Assembly (NCBI RefSeq): GCF_026013365.1
Contig: NZ_JAPDOE010000001.1
Location: forward strand, 1,922,001 to 1,986,000
From: Paenibacillus sp. LS1
Lineage (GTDB): Bacteria > Bacillota > Bacilli > Paenibacillales > Paenibacillaceae
DNA: 64,000 bases
Direction of reading: 5' to 3'
In this document: positions 18,825-27,234 of the stretch, one piece after another
How positions within the stretch are numbered: position 1 is the stretch's first letter
How the letters are laid out: every line of letters begins with the position of its first letter
Notes under the pieces: model-generated
What the model was told of the DNA's origin: nothing
What the model saw: the letters and a program-made list of their open reading frames with translations, nothing else
Databases searched by the model: none
Position numbers and translations under genes: made by a program

Positions 18825-19976
18825 GTGAGAGGGGGAGCAATTATCACACAATCATATGACGTTATTATCGTTGGAGCTGGCTCCATGGGCATGAGTGCAG
18901 GTTATTATCTATCGCGCAGTGGATGCAAGACTTTATTAATCGATGCCTTTGATCCTCCGCATACGGAAGGAAGTCATCATGGAGATACCAGACTGATGCG
19001 CCATGTGTACAGTGGTGGGCCTGACTATATTGCCATGGCACTGCTTGCACAGAAGTTATGGCACGAACTCGAGGAAACGACTGGAGACCAACTTTTTGTT
19101 CCTTACGGTGTATTGAATGTAGTCGATCCGGAGATTCATTCCTTCCACAACCGATTGAGTGATGCAGATGATGCAGGCATTCGTTATGAATCGTTGCACG
19201 CAGCCGAGGTGATGAAACGCTGGCCAGGTATTACAGTGCCTGAACATTACGAGGGCATGTATGAGCCTGATGCGGGTTATTTGTATAGTGAACGCTGTAT
19301 CCGTGCCTATCGCAAGGCAGCAGAGGCTCATGGTGCTACCTTGTTAACTCACACTCGTGTGGAGCATATCGAATACGGACCACATTCCGTGGCCGTTCAG
19401 ACTTCAGGTGGTGAGACATACCATGCGAATCAAATTATCCTGAGCGCTGGTGCCTGGTTTCAGACGTTAAAACCTTTCGTGGATCTTCCGATTCAGGCTG
19501 TGCGTAAAACGGTTGGATGGTTTGATGTACCAGAGGCTTTGTATGGTGAGGAACATTTCCCCGGATTCACACTGGCAGGAAAAGAAGGTATATATTATGG
19601 ATTTCCAAGCATTGGCGGATCAGGTCTGAAGATGGGGCGTCATGATACAGGTCAGGTGTGGACACCAGGAAATACAATGGATCCTTTCGGTACGGAAGAA
19701 ACGGACGAGGGGGATCTACGCAGGCTGCTCGAACTTCATATGCCTCAGGCAGCTGGAGCATTGAAACGTGGTAGTGTGTGCAAGTATGAATTCACTTCGG
19801 ATGAAGATTTTATTATCGACCGACACCCTGCACATGAACGTGTGTGGCTCGCAGGCGGTTTCTCCGGTCACGGCTTCAAGTTCGCAAGTGCCATTGGGCA
19901 AATTCTAGCCGACTTGGTGCAAACAGGACATACGGATCAGGATATTAGAAGGTTCGCTTTGTCACGTTTTCGTTAA
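18825..19976 (+). CDS. SolA-like FAD-dependent N-methyl amino acid oxidase
   Basis: A monomeric sarcosine oxidase/N-methyltryptophan oxidase-type flavoenzyme of about 378-383 residues. YDVIIVGAGSMGMSAGYYL is the FAD-binding dinucleotide fold, HHGDTRLMRHVYSGGPDY matches the SolA/MSOX family, and the C-terminal WLAGGFSGHGFKFASAIGQILADL is the conserved flavin-contact end. Such enzymes oxidise N-methyl or other secondary amino acids, releasing H2O2. The start is unclear: GTG 18825 is in frame, but the strong GAGAGGGGGAG lies after it and points to a non-canonical ATT (18840) or ATC (18843), which would give the ITQSYDV start usual for the family. It is divergent from the lyase/importer operon. 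Confidence 0.85.
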   Translation: MRGGAIITQSYDVIIVGAGSMGMSAGYYLSRSGCKTLLIDAFDPPHTEGSHHGDTRLMRHVYSGGPDYIAMALLAQKLWHELEETTGDQLFVPYGVLNVVDPEIHSFHNRLSDADDAGIRYESLHAAEVMKRWPGITVPEHYEGMYEPDAGYLYSERCIRAYRKAAEAHGATLLTHTRVEHIEYGPHSVAVQTSGGETYHANQIILSAGAWFQTLKPFVDLPIQAVRKTVGWFDVPEALYGEEHFPGFTLAGKEGIYYGFPSIGGSGLKMGRHDTGQVWTPGNTMDPFGTEETDEGDLRRLLELHMPQAAGALKRGSVCKYEFTSDEDFIIDRHPAHERVWLAGGFSGHGFKFASAIGQILADLVQTGHTDQDIRRFALSRFR

Positions 19977-20030
19977 GTACAAGCCCGTTGAATGAACATA
20001 TGTATGTATAAAATAGCTACTTTCCTAGAG

Positions 20031-20058
20031 GGTGCGGTGTTGCTTAGAACACTGCACC
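20031..20058. terminator. Hairpin between convergent oxidase and GH30 genes
   Basis: GGTGCGGTGTT (20031-20041) pairs with AACACTGCACC (20048-20058), with one mismatch. It lies between two converging genes. The flanking T runs are short, so efficiency is uncertain. Confidence 0.6.
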
Positions 20059-20105
20059 TCCAAGAAAGAAGGACACGTAAGAACGTTAATTCTTGCTCAC
20101 TTGCA

Positions 20106-21959
20106 CTAATTCACTTTGACTAGACTCCATTGCTGATTGGCACCGCCATTGTCTGCCCACTGAATGGTGGAGGCACCTGCGGTCACAGACCCTTGATTGA
20201 TGTCAACCGTCAGGCCACTGTTTCGATTCGCAAGTACCACATATCCTCCCACATCAATCGGCAGCCATTGCTGGTTGTTGCCCCCGTTATCCTGCCACTG
20301 AATCAGAGCGGCTCCGCCTTGTGTAGAACTTGAATTCACATCCAGCAAAAGCCCACTGCCCACATTGCGGATTTTGTAATATCCGTTGCCTGTAGACTCC
20401 AACTTCCATTGCTGGTTGGCTGCTCCATTATCATTCCACTGAATGATCGTTGCTCCACCTGTAGTAGAAGCAGCGTTCACATCAAGTGCAAGTCCACTAT
20501 TTCGATTGATCAGCTTGTAGATAGCCCCTGCTTCATATCCTGTACCACCATTATAAGATGCACCGGAAATGACGTAGGTTGTGACCGAATTGGCCTTGGC
20601 CGTAGCCGTAAAGGTTTTGTTTTGCACCGAAATATTGGTCAGTTGCTGCAACTTATCTGTTGAAGAGGTCCGATATACTTGAGCAGACGTGCCTGTGTTC
20701 GTAAAACGACTGAGATCATACGTTACCGCTGTATCTGTCGATTCCGAATTGGTCGTAACCAGCACAACTTTGCCGGAAGATGCATCATAGGCCGCAAGGG
20801 TATTGGCATCACTCATGCCGATAATCTTGTATCCAGGGCGAATAAATTTGCTGTAATTGCCCATGACATAATATTTTTGGTTCACGGTGTAGCTGGTCGT
20901 TTGTGTATTGTTCAGCACATTCTTGAAGAATCCCCATCCTTCTGCACTATCCACGGCTTGCCAATACACCCACGCACTCGCGCCCATATTGCGAATATCC
21001 TTGAGGATGGTACGTGACATGGTAAGTCCACTTGCATCCCCGTCCCCATATTCCGAGGTCCACAGATGTTTGCCCGCAGACGTCGCTGTGTTGCGCAAAG
21101 CAGTTCGATTACTCCCACCATACGTGTGTGTGTTGATCTGACTGATTGCTGATTTCACCGCGGTGCTGTAGCTGTTGAATGACACATTGGTATCATCGAT
21201 ACTGTATTCTTCTGGTGCGCTCAGCTTTGTGGACAGGCCCTTCGCATTCAACGAAGCTTGTAATTGACTCAGAATCGTGTTCTGATCCGCCCGTTCAAAG
21301 TGCATGCCCTCCTGGTCATTGCCCTGCTTCCACCACGTAGAGATCGGTTCATTCAGCGGAGTTACGCTATCGAATGTGATTCCCCAGTTATCCCGGAAAT
21401 GCTTCACGACCTCAGTCAGATAATCGGCAAAATCATCATAATAATCGGGCTTGAGGTTATTCCCTCCATTAGCTGCACCGGACACACCACCACTAATCGT
21501 CATCCAGTAAGGTGCGGAATTCGCAAAGGCTTCGATGACATTCACGCCTTGAGCTTTGGCAGCTTGCAGCATATAACGCTGGTTCGCATCTGCATTCCAG
21601 TCATACACGCCGGGAGAAGGCTGGTAGCCAGGAACGGCTTTTCGATATTCAAGGATATTGGAAGATGGATTATCCCCGCCTCCAATGTTGTACCGCAGGA
21701 TATTCAGACCCAGTCCGGTATTCGCGTTGAACATTTTCTCTACGTACTCATCGCGATTGGAATACTCTCCAACCACTTTGCCCCACCATGCGAGAGATGT
21801 TCCCCAGCCTTCCATCGTCTGATATTGCTTTGATGGATCGGCAACAGCCGTGTAGGCTCCCGCGGCAGATACCTCTGTTCCCAGACCGAGACTGCCTGTT
21901 AGTAGACTTCCTGCCAGCAGCAGCGAGCTCATTCGCTTTAACCACTTCATCCGCTTCAC
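20106..21959 (-). CDS. Secreted GH30 endo-beta-1,6-galactanase-like enzyme with ricin/CBM13 module
   Basis: A 617-residue secreted glycosidase. A signal peptide (cleavage near VSAAG, residue 33) is followed by a GH30 (beta/alpha)8 domain to about residue 380, a side beta domain, and a three-lobed ricin-type (CBM13) module at 480-617 with repeated QQW motifs. The probable acid/base is Glu204 in LNEPISTWW and the nucleophile Glu303 in WTSEYGDGD. MEGWGTSLAWWG and QEGMHF resemble subfamily 5 endo-beta-1,6-galactanases, enzymes that cut the side chains of type II arabinogalactan. AAGGAG precedes the start. It follows the GH43 gene by 32 bases. A xylanase or glucosylceramidase role is less likely from the motifs. 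Confidence 0.85.
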   Translation of the reverse strand: MKRMKWLKRMSSLLLAGSLLTGSLGLGTEVSAAGAYTAVADPSKQYQTMEGWGTSLAWWGKVVGEYSNRDEYVEKMFNANTGLGLNILRYNIGGGDNPSSNILEYRKAVPGYQPSPGVYDWNADANQRYMLQAAKAQGVNVIEAFANSAPYWMTISGGVSGAANGGNNLKPDYYDDFADYLTEVVKHFRDNWGITFDSVTPLNEPISTWWKQGNDQEGMHFERADQNTILSQLQASLNAKGLSTKLSAPEEYSIDDTNVSFNSYSTAVKSAISQINTHTYGGSNRTALRNTATSAGKHLWTSEYGDGDASGLTMSRTILKDIRNMGASAWVYWQAVDSAEGWGFFKNVLNNTQTTSYTVNQKYYVMGNYSKFIRPGYKIIGMSDANTLAAYDASSGKVVLVTTNSESTDTAVTYDLSRFTNTGTSAQVYRTSSTDKLQQLTNISVQNKTFTATAKANSVTTYVISGASYNGGTGYEAGAIYKLINRNSGLALDVNAASTTGGATIIQWNDNGAANQQWKLESTGNGYYKIRNVGSGLLLDVNSSSTQGGAALIQWQDNGGNNQQWLPIDVGGYVVLANRNSGLTVDINQGSVTAGASTIQWADNGGANQQWSLVKVN

Positions 21960-21991
21960 TCCTTATGAATTTTTCGAAACACGAACACCAA

Positions 21992-23326
21992 TTATTGTGC
22001 AACCTCTCGGAAGGTCGCGTCTGACTTATCGAGTGCAGTAACGACAGCTTCCAATTTCAGCACGTTATTGTAATGTCTCAGGTACAGGTTCGGGTTATTA
22101 AACGAGGCATAGGATGTCCAATCGGCGTTAGCAAGTCCATTTACACGTTTGAACGTGGCGTCATTGCGGAACGTAGCACTGCCGTCATTTTTCACCAGGG
22201 TAATGTTGCCATTATTATTGCGCAGGAAATAACCCGGATAATTCATAGACTCAAATGAAATGCCTGTTGCATTCGACAGCCCGGGAACGATACGGAATTG
22301 CGCATCCTCCACAGGACTAACACTCGCATCAATTCGTGCCTGATAGTTGTAATGACGAATGAAGCTTCCCGGTACATTGAATGACTCCAGCTTGCGGATA
22401 TCACCCGGTTGTCCGGACTCTTTCAATACGGTCATATGCCGGACCAGTCCGGTAAGACCTGCAATCTCCTGCTTGGCACCCCAAGTCTGGAAATTTTCAG
22501 CAGAGTCGCTGTAATAATATTTTTGTGTCGCATAGCCGTCAAAGTAGATTCGCCATGAACCATTATCCAACTGAACAAGCGCCGGACCTTCCACCCAAGA
22601 GCCCCAACCTGCCCAATCCCCTGTGCCTTTAAAAGTATAAGGACCGGTCAGCGAGGTGGATGTCGCATATTCAATGTATTTGGTGGTCTCGTTCTTGGTA
22701 AAGGCATGATAGGTTGAGCCTGTCTTCACGATAAAGGTATCGATATAATTGGGAGCAATGCCTGCCAGTTCAGTAGGCGCGGACCATGAGGTAGACGTCA
22801 GATTGCTGCCTGAAGCGGTGATGACATAAGGTTTGAAATTCTCATAGTTGCCTGGTGAGAGGGACACGATAACGTTCAAACTTCCGTTGCTGTCTTTGAA
22901 CCATTCTGGTGCCCAGGTGTGTGCAATCGTGGTTGGTGTGGATAATGTAATGTTACGGACAAACGTCCAGTTCACTTTATCCGGGCTGGAGGCTATACCG
23001 ATCGTGTTGCCTGACCAGTTCGTGGTGTAGACGACGTAATATAGACCATCTGTGTGCTTCATGATGCTGGGATCGCGGATCAGATCGGCCGGAGGTGTAT
23101 AGGCTGGCCCTTTTAGCAAACCATAGTGTGTCGCATTATAGGATTCGTAGATATACATATTGGACTCACTTGTGTTCGTGAAAGCGGATATCGTATAGAC
23201 ACTTGTCGCTGCTCTGGCTGTATTCGGGAATACCATGGTCAATAGAAGCAATGTTCCGAGCAGCAAAGTCATTACGGCTTTGAAACCGCTGAATCCTCTT
23301 GCTCTGTCTTTCCTCTTCGTTAACAT
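21992..23326 (-). CDS. Secreted GH43 glycosidase with AbfB/CBM42 arabinose-binding module
   Basis: A 444-residue secreted enzyme; the signal peptide ends near NTARAATS (residue 40). A five-bladed GH43 propeller covers about residues 45-310: the catalytic base is probably in LIRDPSIMK, the general acid is Glu in EGPALVQLDNG, and YIDTFIVK holds a supporting Asp. The C-terminal 130 residues form an AbfB (CBM42) beta-trefoil with repeats such as SFNVPGSFIRHYNYQARI, SMNYPGYFLRNNNGNI and SFNNPNLYLRHYNNVLKL, which binds arabinofuranose side chains. It likely removes arabinofuranose from arabinogalactan; exo-galactanase activity, also known in GH43, is an alternative. A cre site lies 163 bases upstream. 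Confidence 0.85.
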   Translation of the reverse strand: MLTKRKDRARGFSGFKAVMTLLLGTLLLLTMVFPNTARAATSVYTISAFTNTSESNMYIYESYNATHYGLLKGPAYTPPADLIRDPSIMKHTDGLYYVVYTTNWSGNTIGIASSPDKVNWTFVRNITLSTPTTIAHTWAPEWFKDSNGSLNVIVSLSPGNYENFKPYVITASGSNLTSTSWSAPTELAGIAPNYIDTFIVKTGSTYHAFTKNETTKYIEYATSTSLTGPYTFKGTGDWAGWGSWVEGPALVQLDNGSWRIYFDGYATQKYYYSDSAENFQTWGAKQEIAGLTGLVRHMTVLKESGQPGDIRKLESFNVPGSFIRHYNYQARIDASVSPVEDAQFRIVPGLSNATGISFESMNYPGYFLRNNNGNITLVKNDGSATFRNDATFKRVNGLANADWTSYASFNNPNLYLRHYNNVLKLEAVVTALDKSDATFREVAQ

Positions 23327-23732
23327 CAGGTCAACTCCTTATGCATGAGTGATGAACGTGCCAACTTTTTTGTCAAAATAAATAACTTTAAACTATCCCC
23401 TGTGAGACACCTCGCGGCTGCCTGTTCGAATTCCAATTACATGAAGCATCACTCCCTTCACAGATCATGGATGAACAACCTTTATATATGTAAACGGTTA
23501 CAAATAATTGAGCTATAAGTGTACCTTTGCCCATTATACCGACCTGATCACCACAGTTCCCCCATTCCCTTAGCCTAATTCACGCACAAGACTGAATCCA
23601 AAGATTCACGAACCCGGGTTATTTCGACTAAGAAAATGAGGTAGTGTGACTACGGTAAAAGGTATATTTTCACGTTATATGATGTTATTTTCGAGCCCAA
23701 TCCATTTCTAGTTGATTATCTCTGCGATGCTT
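23327..23732. other. Gene-free promoter region of the GH43-GH30 unit
   Basis: These 406 bases separate the GH35 gene from the GH43 gene. The one clear element is the cre site at 23489-23502. I see no ORF, no terminator for the GH35 gene and no copy of the palindromic repeat. Confidence 0.6.
23489..23502. promoter_or_regulatory. Catabolite-responsive element (cre)
   Basis: TGTAAACGGTTACA matches the CcpA cre consensus TGWNANCGNTNWCA at every position and is an almost perfect palindrome. It is upstream of the secreted GH43 gene and would couple the extracellular enzymes to carbon catabolite repression. Confidence 0.8.
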
Positions 23733-26700
23733 TTACTCCACCACAACCCATGGATAACGGGATAACTCATCCAGTAGGAATCGTACCCGTTCTGGTGTTC
23801 TGCCTTCTTCATCGAACAAAAGCAGTTCATTCTCTTCCTGTAGCCAAGCTACTGGAATTTTGTAATCCTCTTGCGGACCAATCTGCCAATAACGCCCCAG
23901 ATGATGTCCGTTCAGGTGAATGGTTCCTTTGCTCATTCCCGTCAGGCGAAGCTTCAGGTTCACCTTATGGTTCTCGGAAACAGTAGGCTTCGCGAAACGC
24001 CAGCGATACCAGACGGGCTGACCATACGACTCTTGGACTGGAACAAGGTTGGATACAAGGTGAGACTTCTCGCTCGATGTAGCACAAATAACCGATCCAG
24101 CCGAGGTATTAGACGCCAGATTGGCATTCCACTTGCCACCTTGGGCGATAGCAGGCTGTGCTGCACGCTCTATTGACCCCTGTACTCTACGATGGTCCGC
24201 TCCTTGGACTACCTCGTATCTCTCCCATTGTTGCGGAAGCAATGCATCTGTCCCTGCCATACGCCAATTCTTCAGTTCTCCCTGACTCGAATACGTGATC
24301 AGTTCCAATCTATCCAGCGATGAACGGCTATATGGCATTTCAAGTGTATTCGTCTCTCCGGGCTTGATATACAAGGATATGTCCAGCGTCTGAAAGGCAA
24401 ACCAGTCCTGATATCCTTCCATCGGAACTTCAATGCCATTGATACGAAGACCTTTGCTCAAGGCACCCACGAGGATGGCCCGATCCATGCTATCCAGCGT
24501 AAAACTTCTGCTTAGAAGTTTAGTCCCTTGGAGAGAATTCACTTCATCTAGATGAACACTTCCACTCTCCGTACGCCAATCCCGACGAATATCCTGAACT
24601 TTGCCGCCCAGATATACAGCACCAGCCAGACCTTTGCTCTCACCCACATATGGAGAGAAGTTCAATCTGCCCATATGCTGCACCAGAATCTGAAGTGTGT
24701 TCTGCCCTTGGGCTACTTGTAACTGTATTCCTGCGGCACCTACCTGACGCACTAATGACTGCTGAACACCGTTAACGATGATTCTGGCAGTATCCTGGAT
24801 ATCCGGCAAAATGAGGTTAGTGATTCCTTCGGTTGTACTCTCGAAGTCGCATTCATACAACAGATAACCAAAATCTTGTCCATACCGGGAAAAGTCCTCC
24901 GGTTGTGCACTCGCCGAGCCCTGCTTCGCAGTTAACATAACACGTGACAGCTCCGGAGAAGCAGGCAACGTTGGCGCAATCGGCGCTGTCCATGAAGGTT
25001 GCTGTTGTCTTCCTTCATCAGACTCCTGACTAAGCTCACTCGGTACAGCTTGTGGAGTGGATGGCGTTGGGGTATCTCGTCCCTCAGGATTCAACACATC
25101 GTACTGCACACCGTTTTCCTCGCTAGCAAGGAACTCACGACCTGTTAACGTCCGTTCTCCATCGGTCCAGTCACCAAGTAGCATAATCGTGCGATCCGGA
25201 TCAGTGATCATGCCCTTGACCTGACCAGATGGCAGCACGTCCACGTCATCAAACCCGATCACATAACGTAGTCCCTTCTGATCTGTTGCTTCCAATCGCC
25301 ATGTTCGATCCATCATCTCTTGATCCAGAATGACGAAACGGATTGGTGTGCCGTTAGCTTCCAGTTGGATCATTCCAGGCTCTTGGAAATGGAACAAATC
25401 GAAGCGGTATACGTTCCTGGCTGAATCATGTTCGACCAGCACTTGCACCGTGCTACCTTTAACGTTTAATGCCCCTGCTTCCAGTTCAACAACTGACCGC
25501 TGTCCTGCAGCGGCCACGATGAACAGGGTCAATTCTCCGTTGATCATTTCATTGCCCGTAATCATCGTACCCGCAGTCAGGTATACGTGTTCGGCAATCT
25601 GTACTCGATCCAGCAATGGAATAATCTGTCCTGGATTCAGTGATACGGGAAGAGTTCGGCCTTCCTCCAACGTAATGTGCATGGTCTCGCGTTCATCCTT
25701 GTGACTCTCCAGGAACCAAATCTTCTGGTTATCCGCCTGTCTGCCTCGTGCAGATATGCCTTCAGGATGACGTACAACGATCTCTTCTTCTGGAATTTCC
25801 TCTGTTTCCATCAGGAGTGGCCCAAATGCATGGACGAAATAGGACAGATTCTTGGTCACCGCATATTTCGGTGTCACCCGTCCATATTCATTCAGCGGTG
25901 CATCATAGTCATAGGACGTAATCATGAAGATGTCACTACTACCCATCGTTCTGCCGCCATATCCACCGAAGTTCGTGCCACCATAGAACATGTAGTGACT
26001 GATTCCGGTATACCCGGCACGCAGAATCTCCATGATGCGTCTCTCCAGCAAAGACGCTGTCTTCTGAATGGCCGAAGGTCCTCCCCAATTCTCGAACCAT
26101 CCGGTCCAGAATTCCGTGACCATCTTCGGGGTGTCCGGCTGTTTGACTCGAAGTTTCTCATAATGCCCGTCAGCACCTGACCAGAAATTAGCCCCTTCAA
26201 TCGTGCCTTCCGCACCGCCAACGCAAGTGATTAGTGTAGCGTCAATGCCACGTTGCAACAATCCATCTCTCAGCGTATTCATATGGTCACTTGCAGCAGC
26301 GTCATCCATCAGATACCCATATTCATTCTCCACCTGAACCAGAATGACCGTGCCCCCAGCGGATAGCTGGCGCTTTCGAATAATCGGCACAACCCGGTCA
26401 AAATACAAATTCACATAATGCAGATACGTCTCATTATTTTCCCGGAATTTCACGTTGTCCTTCGTACCCAGCCAGTATGGGAAACCGCCAAAATCCCATT
26501 CTGCACAGATAAACGGACCCGGACGCGCGATAACCCACATGCCGAGTTCTGCGCACAAATCCAGAAACGCTCCGCAATCGTTGTCCCCTTCAAAGGACCA
26601 CTGTCCTTCTTCCGGTTCATGCACATTCCACGCAAAGTAGGTGTCGATGCAGTTCATACCTGCCAGCTTCGCTTTCAGCAGAATCTCCCGCCATTCCTCC

Positions 26701-26864
26701 TTCGGCATGCGGAAATAATGGATCGTTGCACTGTTCAGAAATACACGCTCTCCGTTCAGGAAAAAACTGCGTGCATCGTACGTTAACTCGGATTGAACAC
26801 CATTCTCAGCCCTGGCGATGTTCTTCTCCTGTTCCTGGAGCAAAAGGGATGCTTTCTCTGTCAA
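23733..26864 (-). CDS. GH35 beta-galactosidase, intracellular
   Basis: A 1043-residue glycosidase with no signal peptide. The start is TTG 26864 with GGAGGGG 6 bases upstream. The GH35 TIM-barrel occupies about residues 25-350: SATIHYFRMPKEEW, WNVHEPEEGQWSFEGDND, WVIARPGPFICAEWDFGGFP and the acid/base Glu181 in QVENEYG, then the nucleophile Glu251 in VTEFWTGWFENWGG. The rest contains jelly-roll beta domains ending in HLNGHHLGRYWQIGPQEDYKIP, usual for the family. A Ser/Thr/Pro/Gln-rich linker is seen around residues 600-640. It would trim galactose from imported beta-galacto-oligosaccharides. It is in line with the membrane GH30 gene, separated by a palindromic element. Confidence 0.93.
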   Translation of the reverse strand: MTEKASLLLQEQEKNIARAENGVQSELTYDARSFFLNGERVFLNSATIHYFRMPKEEWREILLKAKLAGMNCIDTYFAWNVHEPEEGQWSFEGDNDCGAFLDLCAELGMWVIARPGPFICAEWDFGGFPYWLGTKDNVKFRENNETYLHYVNLYFDRVVPIIRKRQLSAGGTVILVQVENEYGYLMDDAAASDHMNTLRDGLLQRGIDATLITCVGGAEGTIEGANFWSGADGHYEKLRVKQPDTPKMVTEFWTGWFENWGGPSAIQKTASLLERRIMEILRAGYTGISHYMFYGGTNFGGYGGRTMGSSDIFMITSYDYDAPLNEYGRVTPKYAVTKNLSYFVHAFGPLLMETEEIPEEEIVVRHPEGISARGRQADNQKIWFLESHKDERETMHITLEEGRTLPVSLNPGQIIPLLDRVQIAEHVYLTAGTMITGNEMINGELTLFIVAAAGQRSVVELEAGALNVKGSTVQVLVEHDSARNVYRFDLFHFQEPGMIQLEANGTPIRFVILDQEMMDRTWRLEATDQKGLRYVIGFDDVDVLPSGQVKGMITDPDRTIMLLGDWTDGERTLTGREFLASEENGVQYDVLNPEGRDTPTPSTPQAVPSELSQESDEGRQQQPSWTAPIAPTLPASPELSRVMLTAKQGSASAQPEDFSRYGQDFGYLLYECDFESTTEGITNLILPDIQDTARIIVNGVQQSLVRQVGAAGIQLQVAQGQNTLQILVQHMGRLNFSPYVGESKGLAGAVYLGGKVQDIRRDWRTESGSVHLDEVNSLQGTKLLSRSFTLDSMDRAILVGALSKGLRINGIEVPMEGYQDWFAFQTLDISLYIKPGETNTLEMPYSRSSLDRLELITYSSQGELKNWRMAGTDALLPQQWERYEVVQGADHRRVQGSIERAAQPAIAQGGKWNANLASNTSAGSVICATSSEKSHLVSNLVPVQESYGQPVWYRWRFAKPTVSENHKVNLKLRLTGMSKGTIHLNGHHLGRYWQIGPQEDYKIPVAWLQEENELLLFDEEGRTPERVRFLLDELSRYPWVVVE

Positions 26865-27232
26865 AGATATCCCCTCCTTCTCTTTATTTTATATAAATTG
26901 AACTAAAGATTATTTACACTGCGCACTTCGATGACAGAACAACCTTCCGATCGCTGTTATCCCCAGATTTTTTTGATTCCCTCTTCTCAAAGGGGAAAAT
27001 CCGGGGATAGCGTATGCTTCCGATGTAGATTTCTTGCAGAAAGCTTGTAGGCGCACGCTCCGCTTCTTCAGGTTTTTTCTGTCCTCTCCGTTTGGTGTAA
27101 ATGTTTAATTCAATTTATATAGTTTCATATGTCCTATAACTCTTTTAAAAATATAAGGCAACCAAACTCGTTGAACTAAAAGACAATCTACACTGGGACT
27201 ACGATGACAGAACAACCTTCCGAGTGCTGTTA
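26865..27232. other. Gene-free gap filled by a palindromic repeat element
   Basis: The 368 bases between the GH30 and GH35 genes consist mainly of a full palindromic element (26890-27121), about 50 unrelated bases, and a half copy (27171-27234). No ORF is supported. Confidence 0.75.
26890..27121. repeat. Palindromic element, copy A (about 232 bp)
   Basis: The ends are inverted repeats: TATATAAATTGAACTAAA on the left and, read on the other strand, TATATAAATTGAATTAAA on the right. Both are followed inward by TTTACAC and then GACAGAA-AACCT. The centre holds a hairpin ATCCCCAGATTTT/AAAATCCGGGGAT (26960-27008) with a nested CCCT/AGGG loop. The core GACAGAACAACCTTCCGATC is shared with copies B and C. 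No transposase is encoded; the form is that of a MITE or a structured RNA repeat. Confidence 0.75.
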
Positions 27233-27234
27233 TC
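27171..27234. repeat. Palindromic element, half copy C
   Basis: TTGAACTAAAAGACAATCTA followed by GATGACAGAACAACCTTCCG and GCTGTTATC repeats the left arm of copy A. It stops at the point where the central hairpin would begin. Its last two bases are part of the TGA stop codon of the adjacent GH30 gene, so the element ends exactly at the gene. Confidence 0.7.
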
